From Cyrtodaria siliqua (Eukaryota; Mollusca; Bivalvia; Adapedonta; Hiatellidae), in the NCBI GenBank assembly GCA_037043455.1, contig JAWPHD010010968.1:1-64000 (forward strand): a stretch of 64,000 nucleotides of DNA. The letters run 5' to 3'. The translations under genes and the position numbers were made by a program. Shown in pieces: positions 32,901 through 41,189 of the stretch; position 1 is the first letter of the stretch; the number at the start of each line of letters is the position of its first letter. A model generated the notes under the pieces. The model did not search any database and had not been told where the DNA came from. It saw nothing but the letters and a program-made list of their open reading frames with translations.

Positions 32901-35429
32901 AATTCTGACATTTAACATTTAGCCTTTACCGGATTCCACTAAACGCTAAATTATACAAATTATAACAATTATCGGTTAGTAAATTTTTAACATTTAGCGG
33001 AAGTTTTAACATTTAGCAGAAGTTATTTTACCATTTAGCGTAAGATTTATAACATTTAGCGGAAGTTCGAACATTTAGCGGAATTTTAGCATCATTAACG
33101 TCAGTTCATTAACATAAGCATCATTAACGCAAATATCATTAGTGCAAGTTCATTAACGTTAGTATCAATTAACGTAAGTATCATTAGCGTAAATATCATT
33201 AAAGCCAGTTCATTAACGTAAGTGTCAATTAACGTAAATATCAATTAATGCCAGTTCATTAACGCAAGTTTCATTAACGTAAGTATCATTAATATAAGTA
33301 TCATTAACGTAAGTTCATTAACGTAAATATCAGTATCATTAATGTGAAAAAACGTACTCTTTTAACTAAAATCTAAGTCATTAACGTAAGTATCATGAAC
33401 ATACGTATCATTAACGTTAGTATCATTGATGTAAATATCATTAAGGCCAGTTCATTAAGGTTAGTATCATTAACGTACGTATAATTAACGCTAGTATCAA
33501 TAAACGTAACTATCATTAACGTAAACATCATTAACGTTAGTATCAATTCACGGCATTATCATTAACGTAAGTTTCATTGACGTAAGTATCGTTAATGTAA
33601 GTGTCATTTACGTAATATAAGTTCATCAGCGTATATATCAGTATCATTAATGTTAAATTAGTGTAACTTAAATCTTCAAATGTACACATGTTAACCCTAA
33701 ATATTTGTGCAGTGCCATGTTTTATTCAAAGCTGTGCGACAGAACCAGACTTGTTCCCGGACTTTTCTCGGATCAAGACTGGTTACCTTATTAGCGAATT
33801 CGGAGCATTCAGGGCGACAAACCTTGAGGACGGATCCATACAGATGAATTTCTCGTGCATCCTTCAAGTGTGTAAAGACGAATGCGAGGAGGTAAGACAT
33901 GTACTACAGTAGAAACAAGGTGACCACCCTACAATAGAAACAAGGTGACCACCCTAAAATAGATACAAGGCGACCACCCTCCCTGAATTGTGTTTACAGA
34001 AATCGATATAACGGTAAAGGGGAGGTAATAAATAAATGTAACAACTAGATTGTTTCGCTTTTCATAAAGTAAGGAAAAGGCATATTGAAGAAAGTAAGAA
34101 AGAAAGAAAGAAAGAATATCCATGCCAAAAAAACAACCTACCTCATTCGAAAACGTACTGTAATCCGTGCCAATGAATTCCTACCATCCGTCATCAGTGC
34201 GTGAAAATAGTTAAATATAATATCTCTATAAAGGTGAATGATTAAGATACATGTGTGCATATTTCAGACAGACTGCAGTGGAACCGCCGGCTGGGGCAGG
34301 AAAAGAAGAGACTTGACTCACACCAACAATAACGTCGTGGGGGAAATAACCGCTGGCGGAACGTTGCAAAACTCTGACAATAGCAGTAGAAGAGAAAAAA
34401 GAAAAGCGGATAATTTCGACATTGATGTGGGAGCAAAGGTCAAGATTGTTGAAAAATACTCGGAAATTCGTGAGTAGATTTTAAGATTGATATGAATTTA
34501 TAAGAACTACATTTGGATGCGAAACGACTTGTGTACGAAACGTCCTGGGCAATATACAGACCTACGCACTTGTATATGTATTTCCCATGAACAATTATAT
34601 TTACCACTGGCGGCCATCTTGGGTAATCTACCGTTAAAACACATCCGCAGACGAAGATAAAAATACCATGGTATCATACTCATTTATCTTTGAAGTTAGA
34701 ATCGAACCCGATCGTTGAATTTCAAGTTTGAACAATGTCCATATAACCGTAACATTTTATATAACATTTCAAGGTCATTAAAGGGTAAGTATTAAAATAA
34801 AATGCGTTGAAGGGGAATCGAATTACTATCATCTATAATTAGAATTACATCTCATGTTCTGTTTGACACGTGCAGGAGAGCTTGTATAGTGTCTGTTGCA
34901 TCAACATGTTGTTGTAGGGCAACTGGGGACTTCCTCCACCAACGGAAGCTGCAAAGTCGCCATATGACCTTAGCTGTCGGTGTGACTATAAAAGCCAATT
35001 CAATTCAATTCATGTAGACGTATCCGAAGTGGTAACAATGTGTGTATTATATCAGTATTAGTGGGCTGTAAATTGTGTTGATAACACTTCTTAGCCAGGT
35101 CGTTTGCGTGTAAATTAAATATATGCTCATCTTACTAAACTAATACAATGTATAATTCACAATGTGGCCATATTTACTCTATGTTTTCAGAAATCGTTAC
35201 GAAAGAAACGCTCTGTCTAAACGCCGCCATTTTTATTGTAACGATCATCGTCCTCGGGACGGGCTTTCTCGGATTTGCAGGCACTTCACTGATCTTATAC
35301 CGGAAGTGGGTCAGTGCGCAGGGCAATGTGAAGAAACTAGACAGGGGGCGCAATATGGCGATAAAAAAGAAGCCGATTCAGCATCAACCGGTGAAAGCAT
35401 TTGGAAACCCATATACCTCACAATATTAA
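23749..35429 (+). CDS. ZP-domain membrane protein gene, 3' seven exons (5' end not found)
   Basis: Exons 23749-23912, 24774-24898, 27504-27658, 29128-29188, 33732-33891, 34268-34469 and 35191-35429 join in one frame with GT-AG introns and matching phases. They code for 367 residues before a TAA. The product has the paired-Cys pattern of a zona pellucida module (VESC, GCK, DCGIEW, IPIFC, ARYC, CATEPDLFPDF, NFSC, VCKDEC), possible furin-type sites (GRKRR, RREKRK), N-glycosylation sequons (NMT, NFS, NSS), a hydrophobic membrane span and a basic tail. ZP proteins polymerise outside the cell after furin cleavage and are anchored before it, so a type I surface or matrix protein is inferred. The first exon seen opens at the start of ZP-N, so only a signal peptide and perhaps a short leader are missing, probably upstream of the polymerase relic or outside the window. 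Specific function unknown. Confidence 0.92.
24059..24124 (-). repeat. tRNA-derived SINE head in ZP intron
   Basis: On the minus strand 'gctccgtggtgtaatggtta' followed by 'gcatagcggctttgtaaccc' is a clear tRNA A-box arm and anticodon region, then a B-box-like 'cacgttcaatc'. Like the sequence at 6236 it carries 'tgtaa' in the anticodon loop. It is treated as a SINE head because the arms do not close properly. Confidence 0.6.
24150..24510 (+). repeat. Dispersed repeat R2, copy 1
   Basis: Shared words are 'aaaatacccgtga', 'gtaaaatgaattatgag', 'cttaattcgacgct', 'ggttaaagccgttt', 'gtgtctgtagagttt' and 'ctcgtcatcagt'. Further copies lie at 28060-28382 (+) and 38020-38340 (-). No coding capacity. 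Confidence 0.8.
24774..24898 (+). CDS. ZP gene exon b
   Basis: The acceptor ctacatttgtcag and donor gtgagt bound an exon starting in phase 0 and ending with two bases of an Ala codon. It encodes the ZP-N strand MLFKIVIQKNEGFQTG and the cysteine in IPIFC. Confidence 0.93.
24930..25060. repeat. 43-bp near-palindromic tandem
   Basis: 'gtatcgcgatattttctctg' plus 'acgata(c)aggtatcgtcggacct' occurs twice in tandem, followed by a third diverged part. The units are built from gtatcg/cgatac inverted words. Confidence 0.8.
25265..26270 (+). repeat. 1,009-bp tandem duplication, copy 1
   Basis: From 'tttttaagcacacttcgctg' to 'gtgtcaagttttattatg' this copy is almost identical to 26274-27278. Both contain the same 96-codon open frame (25566-25856 and 26575-26865), offset by exactly 1009. 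Only a handful of single-base differences are visible. The open frame has no recognised domain. Confidence 0.95.
26274..27278 (+). repeat. 1,009-bp tandem duplication, copy 2
   Basis: Differences from copy 1 include tttcgaaagc versus ttttgaaagc, an extra C in the run near 26998, a deleted t in a poly-T run and gtctagatc versus gtctcgatc. Such similarity means a very recent duplication, or a haplotype or assembly duplication inside a ZP intron. Confidence 0.95.
27504..27658 (+). CDS. ZP gene exon c (end of ZP-N / linker)
   Basis: The acceptor cacctgtttttcag and donor gtaagc bound the exon. Its first base completes the Ala codon from exon b and its last base starts a Glu codon. It encodes DKSDDGSLNMTVKPSAAMTF and the linker to LGQLWS, and contains an NMT sequon. 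Confidence 0.93.
27659..28059. other. ZP intron sequence, nothing recognised
   Basis: AT-rich, with a short (ta)n run near 27940. No other feature. Confidence 0.4.
28060..28382 (+). repeat. Dispersed repeat R2, copy 2
   Basis: Same word order as 24150-24510, including 'aaaatacccgtgaataa', 'cttaattcgacgct', 'ggttaaagccgttt' and 'gtggctgttgttg', in the same orientation. Confidence 0.8.
28590..28975 (+). repeat. Foldback repeat R3, copy 1
   Basis: It contains a hairpin with arms 'gattatttaactgcttggat' with 'cgattata(g)ggaaatcctt' and a reverse arm 'aataatcgatcccagcagtt' near 28728, followed by 'ttcgctttattgaacgttat', 'gttagttatt' words and 'attatgaatactcttgc'. The reverse complement is at 35735-36145, so copies of the same element sit in opposite orientations in and just beyond the ZP gene. 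Confidence 0.75.
29128..29188 (+). CDS. ZP gene exon d (ZP-C start)
   Basis: A 61-bp exon between acceptor ctttttccctag and donor gtaagt, in phase with exons c and e. It encodes DFDIKARYCLASNIVIIDN, carrying the first ZP-C cysteine. Confidence 0.9.
29189..29930. other. ZP intron with decayed copies of the exon d / donor junction
   Basis: The sequence around the exon d donor (catcatcgacaacttgtaag) recurs as 'gatcgtcaacgacttgtata' (about 29257) and 'catcgtcaacgatttgtaaa' (about 29818). Each follows a 'tgtttgc.atattcctc' block. This looks like an old tandem duplication of the exon end. Confidence 0.6.
29935..30145. repeat. 'attaacgtaagcatc' array with inner module
   Basis: About eight units of 'attaacgtaagcatc' / 'attaacgttagtatca' (to about 30055) are followed by a module 'ctaaatgttaaaaattac', 'taaacgctaaat' and 'gtggaatccgttaa'. 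The module is the reverse complement of one at about 32925-33010, whereas the array units are in the same orientation in both places. Confidence 0.8.
30476..30672. mobile_element. Palindromic MITE with 'gatggtacgatggc' interior
   Basis: Inverted ends 'agggc(c/a)atcgta.catcgcg' followed by 'tatcgacttttacaag' lie at about 30478-30513 and 30633-30669. The interior is tandem 'atggtacgatggcg' words that also pair with each other. Flanks are gtta / taaa, consistent with a TTA/TA target. No coding capacity; frames on both strands only reflect the palindrome. Confidence 0.85.
30700..32040. other. ZP intron, mostly nothing recognised
   Basis: It contains a G-rich patch at 30980-31030 and a GC-richer patch at 31330-31400. 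No exon or repeat copy is supported. Confidence 0.4.
32110..32235. repeat. Hairpin element R4, copy 1
   Basis: On the minus strand 'tagagtctggtctcagcgag' with 'ttggttataaacatcgagat' matches 36543-36600. The opposite side ('tctgaggtcgttggtt' near 32130) forms the other arm. A tail with 'tgcaaatacaaagg' lies just upstream at about 32061. Confidence 0.6.
32915..33660. repeat. 'aacatttagcgg' and 'attaacgtaagtatc' arrays
   Basis: A module 'ggattccactaaacgctaaa' (about 32931) is followed by about five units of 'aacatttagcggaag' (to about 33080), then roughly 35 degenerate units of 'attaacgtaagtatc' to about 33650. Together with 29935-30145 it brackets 2.8 kb of intron. The palindromic word ttaacgttaa appears repeatedly. 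Confidence 0.85.
33732..33891 (+). CDS. ZP gene exon e (ZP-C core)
   Basis: The donor gtaaga is clear. The acceptor ttttattcaaag (AG at 33730-33731) is weak but is the one that keeps frame with exon d. A stronger-looking acceptor at 33713 would break it. The exon encodes CATEPDLFPDFSRIKTG, SEFGAF, an NFSC sequon-cysteine and VCKDEC, all typical of ZP-C. Confidence 0.85.
34095..34114. repeat. (AAAG)n microsatellite
   Basis: Short run of aaag/gaaa tetramers within the intron between exons e and f. Confidence 0.7.
34268..34469 (+). CDS. ZP gene exon f (cleavage region)
   Basis: The acceptor gcatatttcag and donor gtgagt bound the exon, in phase on both sides. It encodes the last ZP cysteine (TDCSG), then GRKRR and RREKRK dibasic clusters, an NSS sequon between them, and a linker ending VKIVEKYSEI. 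The clusters sit where ZP proteins carry the consensus furin cleavage site. Confidence 0.92.
34885..35020 (+). repeat. SINE-like 3' end with (CAATT)n tail
   Basis: 'ctgtcggtgtgactataaaa' followed by 'gccaattcaattcaattca' resembles the body and short tandem tail of a SINE. Upstream 'gttgtagggcaactggggac' may be its body. Only one copy is seen in the window. Confidence 0.4.
35191..35429 (+). CDS. ZP gene last exon (transmembrane and tail)
   Basis: The acceptor atgttttcag precedes the exon; the first two bases complete a Gln codon. It encodes a hydrophobic span (AAIFIVTIIVLGTGFLGFAG), a short basic region (LYRKW) and a tail of about 45 residues ending SQY before TAA at 35427-35429. Confidence 0.93.
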
Positions 35430-35433
35430 TAAA
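35428..35433 (+). promoter_or_regulatory. Candidate polyadenylation signal AATAAA
   Basis: AATAAA overlaps the ZP stop codon. If used, the 3' UTR would be only about 20-30 bases, so a later ATTAAA-like site (about 35677) may be the real one. Confidence 0.4.
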
Positions 35434-35734
35434 GAATGGTGTTTGAGAACAATGACAAATTCATATAATGTTCAATGTGTTAGTCTACATACTTATAGTA
35501 TCTAGTATATTGAAGCGTTTGTTTTATAATGACATAGATCTACATGACATTGTGTTGGCAAAAGTTTATATTTCAAAAGAACTTGCGATTGAAAAGTGTA
35601 ATGTTCAAACTACAAATACGAGTACAAACATCAATATATGCACGTTTCAGTCGAATATTCAGTGTACTTCTGCATTAAACTAGGCCTTATACAAGAATCA
35701 ATTTAATTATTGTTAATGACATAGTTTGGACGGG

Positions 35735-36145
35735 AGAACTTTATTTATTACATTTTTATGGGTGAAAGATTGGGATTTCTCAGTGAAAGAATATTCATAA
35801 TCGCTAAATACTAATAACTAACTCCGAACGCAAAAATAACTAACTGTGGCGTTGAGTCATTACGTCAATAACGTGTTGGTGACATCGGCGTCATCCGCCG
35901 ATAACGCTAAATAAAGCGACTAATTCTGGTTAAAATAATACATAATCTGATTAAAAATGTAATAAATAGATTATTTAAATGTTGTGATCGATTATATCTA
36001 AATCCTTCACTCGATGGTAGGCGTGTTTTTTTTCTCTTCCACTCACTCTCTTACGCTCGTTCGTGAAAAGAACCACACGCCTATCATTTCGTGAAGGATT
36101 TCCTTATAATCGATCCCAGCAGTTAAATAATCTCTATGACTTGAT
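35735..36145 (-). repeat. Foldback repeat R3, copy 2
   Basis: Reverse complement of 28590-28975. The hairpin at 35980-36135 has arms 'gattatttaaatgttgtgat' and 'atcgatcccagcagttaaat' enclosing 'aaatccttcac' / 'gtgaaggattt' and 'aggcgtg' / 'cacgcct' pairs. Confidence 0.8.
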
Positions 36146-36539
36146 TAGTGTTTGGTGAATCATAACATATTAGTTCATATAATGCGTTATGACTATACTA
36201 AATTATTGTTTTTCTTGTACGAGCATTTGTATCAGTTACTTTTCATGATCCATTCCAAATCTTTTTAAATGCAAAGTAATTAGATACTTTATTTTTAAAA
36301 CCCAAAAGGTACTGCATTTATATTATCTAAAAACAAAGAAATACACACTATTTTGAATTAAAACGTAGACATCAGCTGGTAAAATACAATTTCTCTAGAT
36401 TTTTTTTTAACATTTAATTTTCACATGATAAATGAAATAGGGTTTTACGAATAAATTAGGACAGCAGTCTCAGAGGGAAATGAGATTCCCACCAATGCCG
36501 CATAGGTAATATTATGAAAGTCGTGGGTTTTCATGTAAT

Positions 36540-36648
36540 AAATAGAGTATGGTCTCTTCGAGTTGGTTGATCTAAACATCGAGATATGTATCGCCCATCG
36601 AGTTGGTTAAATCAACCAACGAGATGAGGCCATACTCTGTTATGTAGC
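36540..36648. mobile_element. Hairpin element R4, copy 2
   Basis: Arms 'agagtatggtctcttcgagt' and 'ctcgttggttgatttaacca' (reverse of the right side) pair over about 45 bp, ending 'gaggccatactctgtta'. The inner part 'gttggttaaatcaaccaac' is itself a palindrome. A 'tgcaaatacaaagg' tail follows at about 36737. Confidence 0.75.
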
Positions 36649-36905
36649 ATGTCCATTTCATCTGTCTTCATCTAACTTCCGATTACTGGTAGTTGTCAGA
36701 ATGACTGGGGTCAATTAAATAATTTATATAACTGTGCAAATACAAAGGAAATGTCAGCGATCATGCTACAACACGACAATGTTCCGATGAACAGAACATG
36801 TAACGCATGTTGAACAGCTACATAAATATTGGACATAAAAAAGTGGTTTAAATCATTTACACGTGCTACATCGGTTGTGTTTTTTTCCTGTTTATAAGCT
36901 TGCGT

Positions 36906-37103
36906 TTATTTCCCCATTTGTTCAGTATACTCTGCAGCTGTTAAGCGCGAGGAAGCTATATCTTTCAGAACACATAATTGAATCCGTTTATTGTTTTTGT
37001 TATGCATGGATGAATGAAACACATTTGTGTACTTGATAACATTTAAATAATCACTTCTTAGATCATCTAAAGAATGTGCTATTCTTTTGAAGACTTTTGA
37101 CAT
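36906..37103 (-). other. Unrecognised 65-codon open frame
   Basis: A minus-strand frame with a charged, protein-like composition (starting MSKVFKRIAHSLDDLRSDYL). The start region is part of a 61-bp tandem duplication. I recognise no family, and no splice or promoter evidence supports it. It may be a fragment of a mobile-element protein or chance. Confidence 0.2.
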
Positions 37104-37163
37104 TTAAATAATCACTTCTTAGATCATCTAAAGAATGTGCTATTCGTTTGAAGACTTTTGAGA
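37041..37163. repeat. 61-bp tandem duplication
   Basis: 'atttaaataatcacttctta' through 'gaagacttttga' occurs at 37041 and 37102 with only two or so mismatches. Confidence 0.9.
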
Positions 37164-37229
37164 TTTAAAAAAAAATAATAAAAAATAACGACGCCGTGTA
37201 CTAGTATAACTTATTATTTTGATCTTGCC

Positions 37230-37898
37230 GGTTTTCAAAACTTGTTCAAGCTTTCATTGACATAAATACACTGGCAAACTTAAGTAAAGATCCGATTAAT
37301 CTTGAAGGCCCTAGAGTGTTCACAAGGCAGAAAATAGCATTTTTCAGAAAAAAACAAGGGCCATAACTCCAGTGTTACTGATCCGATTTAGCTGGTTTTC
37401 GAACTTGTTCGAGCTTTCATTGATATTAACAAGCTGTGCAAGTTTGGTAAAGATCAAATAATAAATGAAGATGCTAGAGCGTTCACAAGACAGAAAATAG
37501 CAATTTTCAGAAAAAAACAAGGGCCACAACTCCGGTGTTACTGATCAGATTTGGTTTTTTTTGAACTTGTCCGAGTTTTCATTGATATTAACAATCTGTG
37601 CAAGTTTGTTAAAGATCAAATAATAAATGAAGGTGCTAGAGTGGTCACAAGGCCTAATACGGCATTTTTCAGCAAAACAAGGGCCATAACTCTGGTGAAA
37701 TTATTTCGATCTGGCTGGTTTTCGAACTTGTCCGAGCTTACATTGATATTAACAACATGTTAAAGTTTGGTAAAGATCGGATGAAAAATGAAGGCCCTAT
37801 GGTGGTAACAAGACAAAAGTTAACGACGGACGACGGACGGACGACGGACAACTCGCCATCCCAGAAGCTCTGCTGGCCTTTGGCCAGTAGAGCTAAAA
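37230..37898 (+). repeat. Dispersed repeat with GACGGAC tract and 3' hairpin (copy 2)
   Basis: Four internal units of about 161 bp begin at 37230, 37394, 37553 and 37717, each with 'ggttttcgaacttgttcgag', 'tttcattgatattaaca' and 'gggccataactcc'. A (ggacgac)n stretch and the hairpin agctctgctggcc - ttt - ggccagtagagct (37866-37894) end the element. It is the fuller version of 3786-4115. Confidence 0.85.
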
Positions 37899-38019
37899 AA
37901 CGGTCGTGGCGTGTTTACGTCAACATAATTTTTTTCAATATTGTTTTAACACCCGTGACTTGATATGTTTTTTAATATGTTAAACTTCGTTTCCAGTCTC
38001 TACCCAGATATATGCTATT

Positions 38020-38340
38020 TCCTCTCGGCAGCTATTTTACGCTTGCGTAAAACTTTGCTTGTGTACACCATATATAAACCTACTGATGACGAGGTATATA
38101 TAACTTACATATTTTGAGAATCCAAACTCTATGGACACGTTATAAACGATTTTAACTAGCCAGGCCAAACCCTAAAACCGGAGCATCGAATTAAGAGTTA
38201 CCAACTCATAATTCATTTTACACATATTCAGTCACAATTAGTTTAAGAACCAGTTACAAAAACTGCACGTTTAATCGGCACATATACGTATTATATGACC
38301 TGAACACCTGGACAGAGTTTTATTACATACGTTACTATAA
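38020..38340 (-). repeat. Dispersed repeat R2, copy 3
   Basis: Minus-strand words 'acctcgtcatcagtaggttt', 'gagtttggattctcaaaata', 'cttaattcgatgctccggtt' and 'gtaaaatgaattatgagttg' match the copies at 24150 and 28060. Confidence 0.8.
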
Positions 38341-38389
38341 ATAGTAACAGATTTTAATAGAAAAACAATCATTATCAATCCTTTTTCAA

Positions 38390-38422
38390 AATCCATAATG
38401 GCACACTGTGCCATTATGGATT
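38390..38422. repeat. Perfect 16-bp-arm palindrome at left edge of recombinase unit
   Basis: aatccataatggcaca (38390-38405), a single c, then its exact reverse complement (38407-38422). The word ataatggcacac is shared with the large palindrome at 41174-41307 on the other side of the gene. Confidence 0.9.
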
Positions 38423-38456
38423 ATGGAAAATTGGCACAGTAGTAACAGAGTCTCCG

Positions 38457-38516
38457 CACGCGAAGACGTTAACGTCATATCGCGAAGACGTTGACGTCAT
38501 CAAAAAACACAAAGAC
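38457..38516 (+). repeat. Direct repeat A1 upstream of recombinase gene
   Basis: A 60-bp sequence matching A2 (41037-41096) at 56 of 60 positions by eye. It contains 'gacgttaacgtc' and a CRE-like 'ttgacgtcat' (38491-38500), and lies 17 bp upstream of the start codon, so it may also hold promoter elements. Confidence 0.9.
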
Positions 38517-38533
38517 TCGAGTGGAGCGTTAAA

Positions 38534-39041
38534 ATGGCTGCGGAGCGGACATTAAAAATGCTTGCAGATAGTTTACTTCATATAGACGGAATGATAAGTA
38601 AACAAAGGCAAGAAGAGGACAAATACGACTTCGTAAACAGAATGAAAAATACAAATACAAAATCAAAAACTAAATCAGATTTGAAAAGGGCGAGAGAATG
38701 GCTGCAAAGTGTCGGAGAAGAACGTGACATAATTGAAATCCCTCCCAAGGAATTGAACGTTTTGTTGGCGAGAATGTTTATTAACATACGAAAAATAGAC
38801 AACGGTGAATACGAGCCAGACACTGTCAAGGGGATTCAAAGCAGCATCCACAGATACCTGATAGGCAACAACTACGGTAGTAACATTCTGACAGATCTAG
38901 ACTTCAAGCACTCCAGAGATGTGATGGATAGCAAGAGAAAACTACTGAAAGGAGAAGGCTATGGAAACAAAAAGAATAGAGCAGATCCTATCACAGATGA
39001 CGAGTTGAATATTTTGCGCAGGAAATGTCTCCTTGGTAGTG
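38534..39041 (+). CDS. Recombinase exon 1
   Basis: From ATG (MAAERTLKML) to donor gtacgt, ending with one base of a Glu codon. It encodes the basic N-terminal region, ending NILRRKCLLGSG. Confidence 0.88.
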
Positions 39042-40558
39042 GTACGTATATCTACGTGATTTATATTTGTATTGGTTTTACAAACAGCAAAATCTAAGAT
39101 ATTCACAAATATTACACATTCCTTTTCCCTGTCAAAATCAATCGATCGATACTGCAACACCCCCTTTCGAAGATTATGTTCAGGTTTCCTGGGTAGAACC
39201 AGTACTAAGCAATATATTTTCTCAATACCGATTCCTACGTCACAAAATCGATGACAAAATAATTTCAGTTTACAAATAACATGACCTTATGTGTAGATCT
39301 ATTTGATTACTCATGAATCGTAGTACTAGCATATTTGCCACACAATACACTTTAGCTTTATTCCCTTATTTCAGAGAATCCAGAGGCTTTGTCAAACGCA
39401 ATGTGGCTAAATAATACCACACATTTCGGACTTCGTGGTCGTCAAGAACATACTACGATGCTGTGGGGAGACATTGAGCTGTGTGGAACATCAACAGGGG
39501 TGGAATACCTGGCATTCACAGAGAGATGTACAAAAACTAGAAATGGCATTTCAAGCGACCCCCGTGCCTTTCTTCCAAAGATGTTTGAACAACCAGGTAT
39601 TCTACATTTAAAAGTAAAACAAGAAATATATATCTCTGATATCAAAAGTTCTCGTTTTTTTTTTATATTCAAGAGAAAATCGATAATTACAGAGGTATGA
39701 CCATTTTACGAGAGTTTTCAGAAACAGACAGATAAAATATGTTTTCCTGCATATTTAGATTTACCAAAGAAATATGACTGTCTCCTTCAAATCTCTAATA
39801 CCTGTATCTAAGTAAGCAGCTAGAGCCACATTTTAATATTTTCAGATGACGAGTTTTGTCCTGTTAGACTGTATAAACTTTACGCTGAAAAAAGACCAGA
39901 GGAAATGCGCAAACCGGATGCAAGGTTTTATGTTGCTGTCAACCCTAATTATGGCAAAAAGAGTAAAGATGGTGCGGCGTGGTTCATAAACGGTCCAATG
40001 GGGAAGAACAAAATCGGACAAATTGCAAAGACAATGAGTGAAAAGGGTGGACTCTCTGGAAGGCATACTAATCACTCTGGACGGAAAACAACTATAACAA
40101 AGTTGATGGATGCCCAGGTCGCACCTACCGATGTAGCACAACTGTCGGGGCATAAAAACCTGCTGAGTTTAAATCACTATAACACAGTGAGTCTCCGTAA
40201 GCAGCAAGAAATGTCAACAATACTGCACAAAGTCTCTGGAGCTGGTGATAATTCAAAACACAGCCACTTAGCTTCTACAAGTCACATTAACAAAGGGTCA
40301 TCCATTGATGACAGTTATGTCAAAGATGATAACAGTTTGTCAGACGACAAATTAGTGTGTGATTCCCAGGAACTTGAAACGGCATTGCAGGCCATTACAC
40401 GTTATGAAAACCCTGAAATTGAGGGAGCCCAAGTTGTGAATTTGCCAATTATTCACAATTCCGATGGCTCATTATCTGTCCAAGAGAGCAAAAAAAGCCC
40501 CAAGTCGTTGTTTGTTAACTGCAATTTCCATTGCCCGGTGAATATAGTGTTCAAATAA
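38534..40558 (+). CDS. Crypton-type tyrosine recombinase (DUF3504 / KIAA1958-like), three exons
   Basis: Exons 38534-39041, 39375-39596 and 39846-40558 join in frame with GT-AG introns to give 480 residues. Residues 1-150 are a basic helical region resembling the SAM-like/core-binding part of such enzymes. The catalytic domain follows: FGLRGRQE with the first Arg near residue 190 (39434), NHSGRKT with the second His/Arg pair (Arg near 323, 40082), LSGHKN (His near 346, 40151) and HYNTVS with the nucleophilic Tyr near 355 (40178). Tyrosine recombinases cut and rejoin DNA through a covalent 3'-phosphotyrosine. Animal DUF3504 proteins derive from Crypton transposons. All catalytic residues appear present and the frame is intact, so the gene could be active or recently domesticated. 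The last 110 residues are acidic and Ser-rich with no known fold. The ATG sits in aaaATGG context. Confidence 0.9.
39042..39374 (+). other. Recombinase intron 1
   Basis: A 333-bp GT-AG intron ending cccttatttcag. Nothing else is seen in it. Confidence 0.8.
39375..39596 (+). CDS. Recombinase exon 2
   Basis: The exon begins with two bases completing Glu and ends with one base before donor gtattc. It encodes the first catalytic box (FGLRGRQEHTTMLWGDIEL) and a strand region up to FEQP. Confidence 0.9.
39846..40558 (+). CDS. Recombinase exon 3
   Basis: The acceptor ttaatattttcag precedes it. The first two bases complete an Asp codon. It encodes the remaining catalytic boxes and the C-terminal tail, ending with TAA at 40556-40558. 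Confidence 0.92.
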
Positions 40559-40937
40559 GACAAGGAAAAAACACCTGATATATAACGTTATTTATTAAAT
40601 TAATATTAATGGAATTCATTTATTTTCCACGTCACGTGTTTGCGTCTTACTTATATGTTTAAATTTTACCGTACTGTTAAAATATTGATGTATATTCATG
40701 ATTTTCCATTGCCAAAATGTTGAGATTTGACCTTATTTTCATCTTAGGTGATAAAATGTGTGTTACTCGATTTTATCCTTAGCCTAATTATATAGTAAAT
40801 TAAAAGTCTTTGATAGATTCGATTTAGAAAGATACATACATTGGATCAATTTGCATAACTGTACATGACATGAGCAGGGTTTTAAAATAATCAAACTTTT
40901 AAATTCCTTAATTATAACAGTAAACTTGGTTGAACAA
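40559..40937. other. 3' flank of recombinase gene
   Basis: An ATTAAA-type poly(A) signal lies near 40593. The rest is AT-rich with no feature. Confidence 0.4.
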
Positions 40938-40940
40938 TGC

Positions 40941-41012
40941 TCCTGTTGTTCTTTTTCATTTTTTCCATTTATAATAAGGTATGTAATCAAAAGGTAAATA
41001 TACGGCCGTGGT
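40941..41012 (+). repeat. Direct repeat B1
   Basis: 'tcctgttgttctttttcatt' through 'atgtaatcaaaaggtaaata' to 'tacggccgtggt'. It recurs with changes as B2 at 41109-41189, where it ends 'tacgggcgtggt'. Confidence 0.8.
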
Positions 41013-41036
41013 AAAAAGGTAAAAATCGGTACTCTT

Positions 41037-41096
41037 CACGCGATAACGTCAACGTCATATCGCGAAGACGTTGACGTCATCAAGAAACACAAAGAC
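41037..41096 (+). repeat. Direct repeat A2
   Basis: Matches A1 (38457-38516) at 56 of 60 positions by eye, in direct orientation, 2.58 kb apart and lying between B1 and B2. Confidence 0.9.
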
Positions 41097-41108
41097 GTCA
41101 TCAAATGA

Positions 41109-41189
41109 TCCTGTTCTTTTTCTTTCTTTTTTCTTTTTCTCCATTTTATAGTAACGTATGTAATAAAAAGGTCAATATACGGGCGTGGT
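41109..41189 (+). repeat. Direct repeat B2
   Basis: Second copy of B1 with an extra pyrimidine stretch. Its last 16 bases are also the start of the large palindrome that follows. Confidence 0.8.

Noticed and set aside
33714..33731. Acceptor at 33713 for ZP exon e
   Set aside because: It has a better pyrimidine context than the chosen site, but joining there shifts frame relative to exon d and to the conserved CATEPDLFPDF stretch.
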